This document shows positions 43,858 through 51,579 of a DNA stretch of 64,000 nt, in pieces. This DNA is from Thermobifida halotolerans (GTDB lineage: Bacteria > Actinomycetota > Actinomycetes > Streptosporangiales > Streptosporangiaceae). Within the stretch, counting starts at the first letter, position 1, and every line of letters begins with the position of its first letter. The DNA is taken from contig NZ_CP063196.1 of the NCBI RefSeq assembly GCF_003574835.2, positions 3,782,001 to 3,846,000 of the forward strand. The letters run 5' to 3'. Below the pieces are notes generated by a model that did no database searches, was not told the origin of the DNA, and saw nothing but the letters and a program-made list of their open reading frames with translations. The position numbers and the translations under genes are program-made.

Positions 43858-44565
43858 TCACCGGAAGAGATTCGGACGGTCGCTGCGGCCGAGGCCGTAT
43901 CCGGCGTAGATCGCCACCCCGCCCAGCAGGAGTGTGGCGACCGCGGCGGTGAGCAGCGGCGCGTCCTCGGTACCGCTGGACGTGAGCGCGTAGGTGGCGC
44001 TCTCCAGCGTCTCGGGCCGCGCCGGCTCCTCCTCACCGGGCGTCCCGAGCCCCAGCGGGGGCGCGATGTCGGGGACTCCCGAGGCGGCCCCCCACTGCTC
44101 GAAGGACCGCGCATCGCCCTCGTGCGACGGCTGCCGACCGTCGTCCGCGGCCACCTGCTCCGGCTCCCCGGCGAGCGGCGGCTCGGACCGCGCGGGGGCG
44201 TCCTCGCCCGCCGGAGCGTCGGGCTGCTCGGCCGCCGTGTCCTCCTCGGGTTTCTGGAGCGCGCAGTGCTCGTCGGCCCCGCACCGGTCCGGCGCCTCCT
44301 CCCCCTCCGCCGTGGGCGCGGGCTGCTGCTCCGCGCCGGTCCCGGCGGGCGAGGCGCCGGTGGCGCAGACGGTCGAGCGCCGCAGGACCGCGATCGAGTC
44401 TCCGCAGACGTGGAACGGGTTCTCCAGCAGGGGTTCCCACTCGTTCTTGCCGACCACCGGTCCACGGTCGTCGGAGACCGTCTCGGCGTGGGCGGGCAGG
44501 GCGACCGCGAAGAGGCCCGCGGTGGCCAGGGCGGCGAACGTGGTGTTCCGTACGGATGCGCGCAT
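43858..44565 (-). CDS. Secreted protein with C-terminal membrane anchor, cysteine-containing
   Basis: 235 residues. A signal peptide ending near 'LPAHA' (residue 27) is followed by a short conserved block with 'ENPFHVCGDSIAVL' and 'TVCATG'. A long acidic Pro/Glu-rich low-complexity region comes next, then a C-terminal membrane helix ('LLTAAVATLLLGGVAIYAGYGL') and a short basic end. The Cys block is faintly reminiscent of chaplin-type surface proteins, but I would not assign it. ATG 44565 follows GAGGGAG. It is likely displayed on the cell surface. Confidence 0.7.
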   Translation of the reverse strand: MRASVRNTTFAALATAGLFAVALPAHAETVSDDRGPVVGKNEWEPLLENPFHVCGDSIAVLRRSTVCATGASPAGTGAEQQPAPTAEGEEAPDRCGADEHCALQKPEEDTAAEQPDAPAGEDAPARSEPPLAGEPEQVAADDGRQPSHEGDARSFEQWGAASGVPDIAPPLGLGTPGEEEPARPETLESATYALTSSGTEDAPLLTAAVATLLLGGVAIYAGYGLGRSDRPNLFR

Positions 44566-44691
44566 GGGTGTTCTCCCTCTGAACGATGACTGGTCGACGG
44601 ACGCGGAGGCGACCGGGCGGTGCGCGGACGGAGGACGCCGTCCGCGTGCGGGGCGCGGCGGACGGACACGTGCGCCGCGGTCACGCGCCGG

Positions 44692-45528
44692 CTAGTCGGG
44701 CGACGACGACGGGGTGTCGACGACGTCGCCGACCCGCGACACCGGACCGCCGGACCGTCCGGTGCGCACGGCGGCGGGGCTCGGCGACTCGATCCGCTGC
44801 GTCAGGTATCCGGCGGCCGGGTTCGGCTGCGACGGGGAGGAGCCCGCGGCGGAGTCGTCCGTGTCGCGGTCCGGAACGCCGAGCGACGACTCGGCCGGTG
44901 TGACGGGGGTGTTCTCCGCTTCCGCGGGTGCGGGGGCGTCGGTGCCGACCGGAGCGACGGGGGTGCCGCGGGTCGGGGCGGTGTCGTCCGTACCGGGATG
45001 ACCGTCGAGGGAGAGAGGGACGGTCTCGGTGGCGGCGGGGGCGGTCTCCTCCGTCGAAGGGGGGCGGTCCTGCCGGGGCGCCGCGGCGGCGTCCGGGGCG
45101 GGGCCGCGGTCCGCCGGTGCGGCATCCGCCGCGACGATCCGGTCGACCTCCGCGCGGACGTGCGCCACGAGAGCCGGTACGGTCGCGGACCGCGGGCCGT
45201 CCCCGGGCGGTTCGGCGACCCGGCCGAGGATCTCCGGGGCGCCGCCCACCGGCGGGTCGGCGCGGCCGGCCGGGGGGAGGGACGCACCGCCGTCCCGGGA
45301 GAGGGCGGCGGTGGCCGTGGCGACCACCGGGACCTCCTCGGCCGTCGTCGCCACCGCGTCCCGCTCGTTGGGGAAGGCGTCGTCGGCGAACGCCTCGCCG
45401 ACTCCGGCACACAGCCATCCGGCGGTGACAAGACCGCCGATGACCAGGACACGAGCGAGAGCGGGAGAGACGGAGCGCCGAACCGCAGGACCGGGAAGAT
45501 CCCGCCGTCCGCGATCCGAGAACACCAT
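44692..45528 (-). CDS. Hypothetical exported low-complexity protein
   Basis: 278 residues. The N-terminal basic region plus hydrophobic helix ('VLVIGGLVTAGWLCAGVGEAFA') suggest export with cleavage after AFA. The rest is Ala/Pro/Asp/Thr-rich with no recognisable fold. ATG 45528 with GAGGGG upstream was chosen over a TTG six bases earlier. It precedes the secreted protein at 43858 in the same direction, and both may be cell-envelope components. The function is unknown. Confidence 0.6.
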   Translation of the reverse strand: MVFSDRGRRDLPGPAVRRSVSPALARVLVIGGLVTAGWLCAGVGEAFADDAFPNERDAVATTAEEVPVVATATAALSRDGGASLPPAGRADPPVGGAPEILGRVAEPPGDGPRSATVPALVAHVRAEVDRIVAADAAPADRGPAPDAAAAPRQDRPPSTEETAPAATETVPLSLDGHPGTDDTAPTRGTPVAPVGTDAPAPAEAENTPVTPAESSLGVPDRDTDDSAAGSSPSQPNPAAGYLTQRIESPSPAAVRTGRSGGPVSRVGDVVDTPSSSPD

Positions 45529-45732
45529 GGACAACCCCTCAGTGACGACGGCCGAGGAGGGCCGATCCCACCACTGCGACGGAGAGCTATTATCTCCGAA
45601 CGCAAAGTAACCGTAGCACTGGGTAAGGTCTTCGCATCAACAGACGGCACGGGCGTGTCCGCCGTGTCCCGTCCTCCGTGTCGCCGCCGGTCGGCGGCGA
45701 CACGGGGAGCGGCGGCCGACGGCCCGCACCGC

Positions 45733-47061
45733 TCAGGCCAGGTCGAGGAACCGGTCGAGGACGCGCACCCCGAAGCGGAGGGCGTCCACGGGGACGCGCT
45801 CGTCCACACCGTGGAACATGCCGGAGAAGTTCAGGTCGGCGGGGAGCCGCAGCGGAGCGAACCCGAAGTTGCGGATCCCCAGTTCGGCGAAGGCCTTGGC
45901 GTCGGTGCCCCCCGACATGCAGTACGGCACGGCCCTGGCGCCCGGATCCTCGGCCAGCAGCGAATCGGTCATGGCGGTGACGATGCCGCCGGTGAAGTCG
46001 GTCTCCACGGCGGGCAGGTACCGGATGAACTCGCGGGTGACCTTCGGCCCCAGCAGCCGGTCGACCTCGGCGAAGAACTCCTCCTCCAGTCCGGGCAGGA
46101 AGCGTCCGTCCACCTGCGCGGTGGCCTCGCCGGGGATGACGTTGGCCTTGTAGCCGCCCGCCAGGACCGTGGGGTTGACCGAGTTGCGCAGGGTGGCGCC
46201 GATCATGCTGGCGACCGGGCCGAGCCGGGCCACGGTGGCCTCGACGTCGTCCTCGCGGAACTCCACGCCGAACGCCTCGCACACCTCCGTCAGGAAGGCG
46301 CGCACGGCCGGGGTGAGCTGGACCGGGAACTCGTGCCGGCCGAGGCGGGCGACGGCGGCGGCCAGTTCGGTGACCGCGTTGTCGTCGTTGACCATCGAGC
46401 CGTGCCCGGCGGTGCCGCGGGCGGTGAGCCGCATCCAGGCCAGGCCCTTCTCGGCGGTCTCGATGAGGTACAGCCGCCGGTTGTCGCCGACGGTGACGCT
46501 GAACCCGCCGACCTCGCTGATCGCCTCGGTGCAGTCGGCGAACAGTTCGGGGTGCTTGTCGACCAGCCAGTGCGCGCCGTGCGCGCCCCCGGCCTCCTCG
46601 TCGGCGAGGAACGCGAGCACGACGTCGCGCGGGGGCCTGCGTCCCTCACGCAGCCGCTGGCGCACCACCGCCAGCACCATCGCGTCCATGTCCTTCATGT
46701 CGACCGCGCCGCGACCCCACACGCACCCGTCGGCGACCTCGCCGGAGAACGGGTGGTGGGTCCAGTCGGCGGCGTCGGCGGGGACCACGTCGAGGTGCCC
46801 CTGCACCAGCAGCGGCGGCCGGGACGGGTCGGCGCCCTCGATCCGCGCCACCAGGCTGCTGCGCCCGGGGTGCGGCTCGTAGATCTCCGTCTCCAGGCCG
46901 ACCTCGTCGAGCTTGGCGGCGACGTACTCGGCCGCCACCCGCTCCCCCGGTCCCGAGTGGTCCCCGTAGTTGGACGTGTCGATCGCGATGAGCTCCCGAC
47001 ACAGGTCCACCACCTCGGCCTCGGCCGCGCTCATCCCGCCGTTGTCCGCCATGTGCCGCAC
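45733..47061 (-). CDS. M20-family metallopeptidase / deacylase
   Basis: About 442 residues. Zinc-ligand motifs of the M20 family are present: 'LLVQGHLDVVPAD' (His, Asp), 'WGRGAVDMKDM' (bridging Asp), 'FLADEEAGGAHGA' (catalytic Glu-Glu) and a late His in 'GMFHGVDERV'. A dimerisation domain lies in the middle ('RGTAGHGSMVNDDNAV'). It hydrolyses peptide or N-acyl bonds in the cytoplasm; the substrate is unspecified. The GTG at 47061 is close behind GAGGAG; ATG 47052 and ATG 47034 are alternatives. Confidence 0.92.
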   Translation of the reverse strand: MRHMADNGGMSAAEAEVVDLCRELIAIDTSNYGDHSGPGERVAAEYVAAKLDEVGLETEIYEPHPGRSSLVARIEGADPSRPPLLVQGHLDVVPADAADWTHHPFSGEVADGCVWGRGAVDMKDMDAMVLAVVRQRLREGRRPPRDVVLAFLADEEAGGAHGAHWLVDKHPELFADCTEAISEVGGFSVTVGDNRRLYLIETAEKGLAWMRLTARGTAGHGSMVNDDNAVTELAAAVARLGRHEFPVQLTPAVRAFLTEVCEAFGVEFREDDVEATVARLGPVASMIGATLRNSVNPTVLAGGYKANVIPGEATAQVDGRFLPGLEEEFFAEVDRLLGPKVTREFIRYLPAVETDFTGGIVTAMTDSLLAEDPGARAVPYCMSGGTDAKAFAELGIRNFGFAPLRLPADLNFSGMFHGVDERVPVDALRFGVRVLDRFLDLA

Positions 47062-47186
47062 ACCGCTCCTCTCGGTCTCACGTCTTCCCCACCATGGTCT
47101 CGCCCTCTGGCAAATTCAGGTACGGGTCACCTCGGAGTTTTGCTATGGTTGTCCTTGTGCGGCGGTGAGCAGCCGAGACGAACCCG

Positions 47187-47274
47187 GTCCGGGTGGCGGA
47201 ATAGGTAGACGCGCTAGCTTGAGGTGCTAGTGCCCGTTAAGGGCATGGGGGTTCAAGTCCCCCCTCGGACACCA
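47187..47274 (+). tRNA. tRNA-Leu (anticodon GAG)
   Basis: An 88-base class II tRNA with encoded CCA. The acceptor is GTCCGGG/CTCGGAC and the anticodon stem CTAGC/GCTAG with loop TTGAGGT (anticodon GAG). The long variable arm is TGCCC...GGGCA and the T arm GGGGG TTCAAGT CCCCC. It reads CUC/CUU. Confidence 0.95.
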
Positions 47275-47277
47275 GCG

Positions 47278-47302
47278 AAGGCCCTGTTCGCAGGGCCTTT
47301 TT
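47278..47302 (+). terminator. Rho-independent terminator of tRNA-Leu
   Basis: AAGGCCCTG-TTCG-CAGGGCCTT is followed by a T run, three bases after the tRNA CCA. Confidence 0.85.
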
Positions 47303-47570
47303 GCATGCCGGGAGCGTTGGTCTCGGCAGTATCGGGCCGAAATCGCCGGCGGTTTCTGGTGTTCAGCGCAAGTGAGTGTTTGTGCTGGGCAGAGGGCCGT
47401 GGTGGCGAGGCCTGGCGTGTTCGACTTCGCCGCCATCGGCCGGGGCGGGTCGGACCGGGCCGCTCGTGAACTCAACACCCGTCCTCGCCAGACGCAGGGG
47501 TGGGACACCCCTGCCCAACGCCTCAACCAGCCTGGCCATCAGTTGACCCGCTTGCACTCACCAGTTGGCG
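47303..47570. other. Region after tRNA-Leu without a gene
   Basis: No convincing coding sequence. The codon pattern is not that of the neighbouring genes. It separates the tRNA from the XRE fragment and may be debris of a former integrated element. Confidence 0.35.
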
Positions 47571-47852
47571 TCAAGGCGGTTCACAGGCCCTGTTCGTCAA
47601 GATCGCCGTTATTGGGGCGGGGCCAGACGGGGTGGGTGGGGGGTGGGGTGCGCCGAGTCCGGTGAGGAGGGCGATCTGCTCCTGGGTGATGGGAGTGAGG
47701 TCGCGGGCCTGGCGGACGAGGGCGGTGGTGTCGAGGCGGGCCACGGCCGGATGCGTCCAGAACTCTTTCGGGAAGACCGGAGAGTCCGGGTTGAGTTCGC
47801 GGGCGGTGATGGCGGCCTCGATCGCGGCGCGGGTGGTCAGCGGTGCGGGCAC
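47571..47852 (-). pseudogene. Fragment of an XRE-type regulator
   Basis: 93 residues. The centre, 'EFWTHPAVARLDTTALVRQARDLTPITQEQIALLTGLG', resembles the N-terminus of actinobacterial XRE/TPR regulators up to the first half of the helix-turn-helix, then turns into a Pro-rich frame and stops. The recognition helix and the whole C-terminal domain are missing. It could instead be a real short orphan protein. Confidence 0.45.
47579..47604 (+). repeat. Dispersed 26-bp repeat, copy 2
   Basis: It matches 20438-20463 at 22 of 26 positions (shared GTTCACAG and TTCGTCAAGATC). It lies at the 3' end of the XRE fragment near tRNA-Leu. Confidence 0.45.
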
Positions 47853-47926
47853 GGGCGGCTTCCCGGGGCCGCCGCGCCGGTGGGTGCGGCGGCCCCGGTG
47901 AGATCGGGCGGTGTTCCGGTCACCGG

Positions 47927-49012
47927 TCAGGAACAGGCGGTCCCGTTGAGGATGAACTGGTCGGGTGGGGAGGTGCTGCCGCTCTTGCTGGCGGCGAAGC
48001 CGAGCTGGGTGCTCTGTCCCGGTTGGATGGTGGGGTTCCAGGACGGGGCGTTCACGGTGATCTGGGAGCCGCTCTGGGACCAGTCGCCGTTCCAGCCGTT
48101 GGAGATGGTCACGCCGGAGAGGGTGAACCGCAGGGTCCAGTCGTTGATCGGGGACGATCCGGTGTTGCTGATGGTGATGGAGCCCTGCATGCCGTTGCCC
48201 CAGTCGTTGACCACGGTGTAGTCCACGTCGCAGGGGCCGCCGTTACCGGGGGGATCGGTCGGCGGGTCGGTGGGGTCGGTGGGCGGGTCGGTGGGATCGG
48301 TGGTGCCGCCCGGACCAGCGGGCAGGGTGAAGGTCCAGCCCTCGGCCTTCCACCGCGGGATGATCTGGTCCACGGCCTGGACCGTCTGGCTACGGTCGCC
48401 CCCGCCGTCGTGCAGGAGCACCACCGCCCCCGGCGTGACGCCCTCCACCAGACGCCGGACGAGTTCCTCTGTGCCGGGCGGCTCCCAGTCCGCGACGTCC
48501 ATCTTCCAGCCCAGCGGCTGCATGCCCAGTTCGGCCGCCACCTGGGGCGTCTGCCCCCAGGAGCCGTAGGGCGCCCGGAAGTAGGGGATCCGGGCGTTCG
48601 GCACCGCCTCGCGGATCGCCGCGCTGGTCGCCTGCAGGTCCGCGCGGATGTCCTCCGCCGACCAGGCGCCCAGGTCGTCGTGGCGCATCGAGTGGTTGCA
48701 CAGCGTGTGCCCCTCCGCCACGATCTGCCGGACGATCTCGGGGTACTGGCGCACGTGCTCGCCCCACAGGCAGAACACCGCCTTGACCTGGTGTCTGCTC
48801 AGTACGGAGAGCAGGGCGGGGGTGTCCTCCGGGTCGGGGCCGTCGTCGAAGGTCAGGGCCACGGTCCTGCCGTCCCGGCCGGTCGAGTCGACGATGTCGG
48901 CGGTGACGGGGTCGGCCTGTGCCGGAGTCGCGGCACAGAATACGAAGCCGATGGTGAACAGGGCTGCGAGGAGGCGACTCCGTATTCGGGGACGTCCGGG
49001 GGTGGTGGTCAC
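47927..49012 (-). CDS. Secreted CE4 polysaccharide deacetylase with CBM2
   Basis: 361 residues. A signal peptide (to about 'TPAQA', residue 33) is followed by a CE4 catalytic domain: 'TFDDGP' (about 54-59), zinc ligands in 'NHSMRHDD' (His 107, His 111), 'FRAPYGSWG' (145-153) and 'LLHDGGGDR' (199-207). A Pro/Thr/Asp linker leads to a family-2 cellulose/xylan-binding module bounded by two Cys (about 261 and 360). It likely removes acetyl groups from xylan or chitooligosaccharides. GTG 49012 follows AAAGGAG. A palindromic operator lies 25 bp upstream. The GH10 xylanase nearby suggests a xylan role. Confidence 0.93.
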   Translation of the reverse strand: MTTTPGRPRIRSRLLAALFTIGFVFCAATPAQADPVTADIVDSTGRDGRTVALTFDDGPDPEDTPALLSVLSRHQVKAVFCLWGEHVRQYPEIVRQIVAEGHTLCNHSMRHDDLGAWSAEDIRADLQATSAAIREAVPNARIPYFRAPYGSWGQTPQVAAELGMQPLGWKMDVADWEPPGTEELVRRLVEGVTPGAVVLLHDGGGDRSQTVQAVDQIIPRWKAEGWTFTLPAGPGGTTDPTDPPTDPTDPPTDPPGNGGPCDVDYTVVNDWGNGMQGSITISNTGSSPINDWTLRFTLSGVTISNGWNGDWSQSGSQITVNAPSWNPTIQPGQSTQLGFAASKSGSTSPPDQFILNGTACS

Positions 49013-49036
49013 ACGGGTCTCCTTTGCACGACACAG

Positions 49037-49060
49037 AACTTCCGGAAAATTCCGAAAGTT
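49037..49060. promoter_or_regulatory. Palindromic operator before the CE4 gene
   Basis: A 24-bp near-perfect palindrome has outer arms AACTT/AAGTT and inner CGGAA/TTCCG. It is 25 bp from the GTG of the deacetylase. The CGGAA/TTCCG elements recur before the xylanase at 51530-51546, so one regulator probably controls both. The rest of the 49013-49387 gap shows nothing recognisable. Confidence 0.6.
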
Positions 49061-49387
49061 AAGGGAAACCTAAAGAGCGCCGTACTTCTCTGTCAACACA
49101 TCCGCACGGTCCGTGAGGATAGCGCGGGGACGACCGGGCGGGAGGGACTCCGTCCGGATCGGGCGGCGGCCCCGTCTTCGCCGAACAGGTGTCGGGGCCC
49201 GGTGCCCAACGAGTCGGGCCCGGCCGGAAACGGTCGGCTTTGACTTCCCGTGGGCCGCTCGGCTAGTGTTCCCCACCCTTGCCCGTCGGCGGTGTGCGGG
49301 ACGGACCGGCCTTGTCGGGAATGTGGTCTGGGCTACCGGGTAGCCGCCGGGCAGAGCCCGTGCCCCCGACAGCGAGAGGTGCTCCCG

Positions 49388-50080
49388 ATGCGGAAGGCCA
49401 CCGTCGTCTGGCTCGCCGCGGCCACGCTGCTTCTGACGTCGTGCGGCGGTACGACCGGCCCGGAGTCGCCGGACGGCACGGACGCGGCCGACACGGCCCC
49501 GGACTCCTCCCCGACCGTCACCGTCACGCAGACCACGACGGTCCCGGCGGACGGCACTCCCGACGGGAGCGGAAACGGCGCCGACGCCTCCTCGTGCGAG
49601 GTGACCGAGGACTGGACCCTGCTCCCCGACGTCAAGCCGGGCAGCTCCGGCGATCCGATCCGGGAGGTGCGGACGGGCCGCCACGACTGCTTCGACCGCG
49701 TGGTCTTCGACATCCACGGCACCGACGAGGTCGGATTCGACGTGCAGTACCAGCCTGAGGTGCGGCAGCCGGGCTCGGGCAGGCCGATGCCGGTCGCCGG
49801 GGACGCCGCGCTGCGGGTGATCGTGCGTTCGTCGGCGCAGGGCGCCCCCGGCAGCGGCAGCGAGGAGCCGCTGGCGGCGATGGGGGAGCACTTCGTCCCC
49901 GAGAGCGAGCTCGCCGACTGGGGCGCGCTGCGCTCGGTGCGCTACGCCGGTTGGTTCGAGGGCCAGGTCACCTTCGCCCTCGGCGTGCGGGAGGAGCTGC
50001 CGTTCCGGGCCTTCACCTGGCTCAACGAGGACCGCGGCGTGCGCGAGGTGGTTGTCGACATCGCCCACGACCCGAACTAG
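49388..50080 (+). CDS. Lipoprotein with AMIN-like domain
   Basis: 230 residues. The lipoprotein signal 'VWLAAATLLLTSCGG' has the acylated Cys near residue 19, followed by a Thr/Asp/Ser-rich linker. The C-terminal 150 residues form a beta-rich domain ('RTGRHDCFDRVVFDIHGTDEVGFDVQY', 'LRSVRYAGWFEGQVTFALGV') of the AMIN-like type found on actinobacterial surface proteins, probably binding cell-wall or other glycans. ATG 49388 follows GAGAGG. It is unrelated in sequence to the xylan genes around it. Confidence 0.8.
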   Translation: MRKATVVWLAAATLLLTSCGGTTGPESPDGTDAADTAPDSSPTVTVTQTTTVPADGTPDGSGNGADASSCEVTEDWTLLPDVKPGSSGDPIREVRTGRHDCFDRVVFDIHGTDEVGFDVQYQPEVRQPGSGRPMPVAGDAALRVIVRSSAQGAPGSGSEEPLAAMGEHFVPESELADWGALRSVRYAGWFEGQVTFALGVREELPFRAFTWLNEDRGVREVVVDIAHDPN

Positions 50081-50167
50081 ACGCGGCGGAAGACTCCCCG
50101 CCTCTTCCGGGAACGCGGGCCGGGATGGATCACCACGGAGCGCCGGGCGGGGTGCAGCGCCAGCCTC

Positions 50168-50285
50168 CGGACCTCCACCGCGGAGGATCCGGTCCACGGC
50201 CTCGACCCGCGATCGCCCCGCCGCCGTGCGGGAGCACCACCGCCCCCGGCGCGGCGCCCTCCTCCGGGCGCCGGACGGGTTGGCC
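50168..50285 (-). pseudogene. Decayed fragment of a second CE4 deacetylase gene
   Basis: This stretch aligns with the part of the intact CE4 gene at about 48345-48475. Shared blocks include GGTCCACGGCCT, GGAGCACCACCGCCCCCGGC and CGCCGGAC, with small deletions between. Translated, 'VRRPEEGAAPGAVVLPHGGG' corresponds to 'VRRLVEGVTPGAVVLLHDGG'; a frameshift follows, then 'PRWRSGGW' corresponds to 'PRWKAEGW'. The Asp after the catalytic-loop His is lost. No start, signal peptide or CBM remains, so only about 115 bp survive. The rest of 50081-50376 shows no gene. Confidence 0.75.
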
Positions 50286-50376
50286 ACGGCACAGAGCTTT
50301 CCGGAGCCTGCGGAATGGAGCGGAACCCCGGAGAGGACCATACCGCCCTGTCAGCGGACCGCCACGGAAAGTGCGG

Positions 50377-51408
50377 TCAGCCTCCCGCCGCCGCGGGCGG
50401 CACCATGGTGCTGTCCCGGACGACGAGTTCGGTCGCCAGCTCGACCCGCGGACTCTCGATCGTCTCACTCTGCACGAGCCGGTGCACGGTGCGCACCGCG
50501 AGCCTGCCCATCTCGGCCAACGGCTGGCGCACCGTCGTCAGCGGCGGCGAGGACCAGCGGGCCTGCGGCAGGTCGTCGAAGCCGACCACGCTGACGTCGT
50601 CGGGGACGCGCAGGCCGCGTCGGCGCAGGGCCTCGTAGACGCCCAGAGCCATCTGGTCGCTGGCCGCGAACACGGCCGTCGGCGGTTCGGCCAGGTCGAA
50701 CAGCTGCTCGCCCGCGCGGAAGCCGGACTCGTAGTCGAAGTCGCCCGGTACGACGAGTGCGCTGTCGACGTCCAGACCGGCGGTCTCCAGTCCGGCGCGG
50801 TACCCGTCGAGGCGCGCGCGGCTGCACCACAGTTCGGGACGCCCCTCGACGAAGGCGATGCGCCGGTGCCCCAGTCCGATCAGGTGCCTGGTCGCGCTGA
50901 GCCCCCCGGCCCAGTTGGTGCAGCCGATCGTGGGCACGGCGAGGTCCGGTACGCCCACCGGGTCGATCACCACGACGGGAAGGTGCAGCTCCTCCAGTTC
51001 CGCGCGCAGGGTGGAGTGCAGGTCCGTGGTCACCAGGATGGCGCCGTCGCTGGCGCGCGAGCGGACGTTCTCCAGCCACTGCCGGGTCGAGCTCGCCTGC
51101 CGGTGGATGGCCGACAGCGCGATGCCGCCGCCCGCCGCGTGCGCGGCGTTCTCGACACCGCGGATGATCTCGACCGCCCACGGGCTGTCCAGGTCGTTGA
51201 AGACGAGGTCCAGTAGACCGACCCGCTCACCGGTCCGGCTGCCGCGGCGCCGGTAGCCGCGGGCCCGCAGCAGGCTCTCGATGCGCTCGCGGGTGGCGGG
51301 AGCCACGTCGCCCCGCCCGTTGAGGACACGTGACACCGTCGGCGCGGACACGCCCGCCTCCGCGGCGATGGCGGAGATGGTCACGGATCGGATCGGGGTG
51401 TCGGCCAC
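50377..51408 (-). CDS. LacI-family regulator of the xylan locus
   Basis: 343 residues. The N-terminal helix-turn-helix 'VTISAIAAEAGVSAPTVSRVLNG' (about 9-31) and hinge are followed by a periplasmic-binding-like sugar-sensing domain with 'VGFDDLPQARWSSPPLTTVRQP' near the end. The GTG at 51408 has AGGAGGAGGA directly upstream. It is divergent from the GH10 xylanase gene and close to the CE4 gene, and is thus the natural candidate to bind the palindromes at 49037 and 51530. The inducer is presumably a xylo-oligosaccharide; this is inference. Confidence 0.92.
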   Translation of the reverse strand: MADTPIRSVTISAIAAEAGVSAPTVSRVLNGRGDVAPATRERIESLLRARGYRRRGSRTGERVGLLDLVFNDLDSPWAVEIIRGVENAAHAAGGGIALSAIHRQASSTRQWLENVRSRASDGAILVTTDLHSTLRAELEELHLPVVVIDPVGVPDLAVPTIGCTNWAGGLSATRHLIGLGHRRIAFVEGRPELWCSRARLDGYRAGLETAGLDVDSALVVPGDFDYESGFRAGEQLFDLAEPPTAVFAASDQMALGVYEALRRRGLRVPDDVSVVGFDDLPQARWSSPPLTTVRQPLAEMGRLAVRTVHRLVQSETIESPRVELATELVVRDSTMVPPAAAGG

Positions 51409-51529
51409 TCCTCCTCCTCTTTGCTCGATGCTTACCCAGATTACGGGTGCGGAGGGGCGACGACCCCGAATCCTGGGCGGGTATTGACCTCCTGGCCGGT
51501 TGGCGCCTAGTGTCCCTCGTCACAGTCAT

Positions 51530-51546
51530 CCGGAAGTTTCCGGAAA
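51530..51546. promoter_or_regulatory. Palindromic operator before the xylanase gene
   Basis: CCGGAA-GT-TTCCGG (51530-51543) overlaps a perfect TTTCCGGAAA palindrome (51537-51546), 33 bp before the xylanase ATG. It shares CGGAA/TTCCG half-sites with the operator of the CE4 gene. Confidence 0.6.
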
Positions 51547-51579
51547 TTAACATCGACTGATCGACTGGGAGTTCCCCCG

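Noticed and set aside
48240-48310. Short tandem repeats that could suggest a CRISPR-like array
   Set aside because: They encode the PTDP-type linker of the CE4-CBM2 protein; there are no spacers or long repeats.
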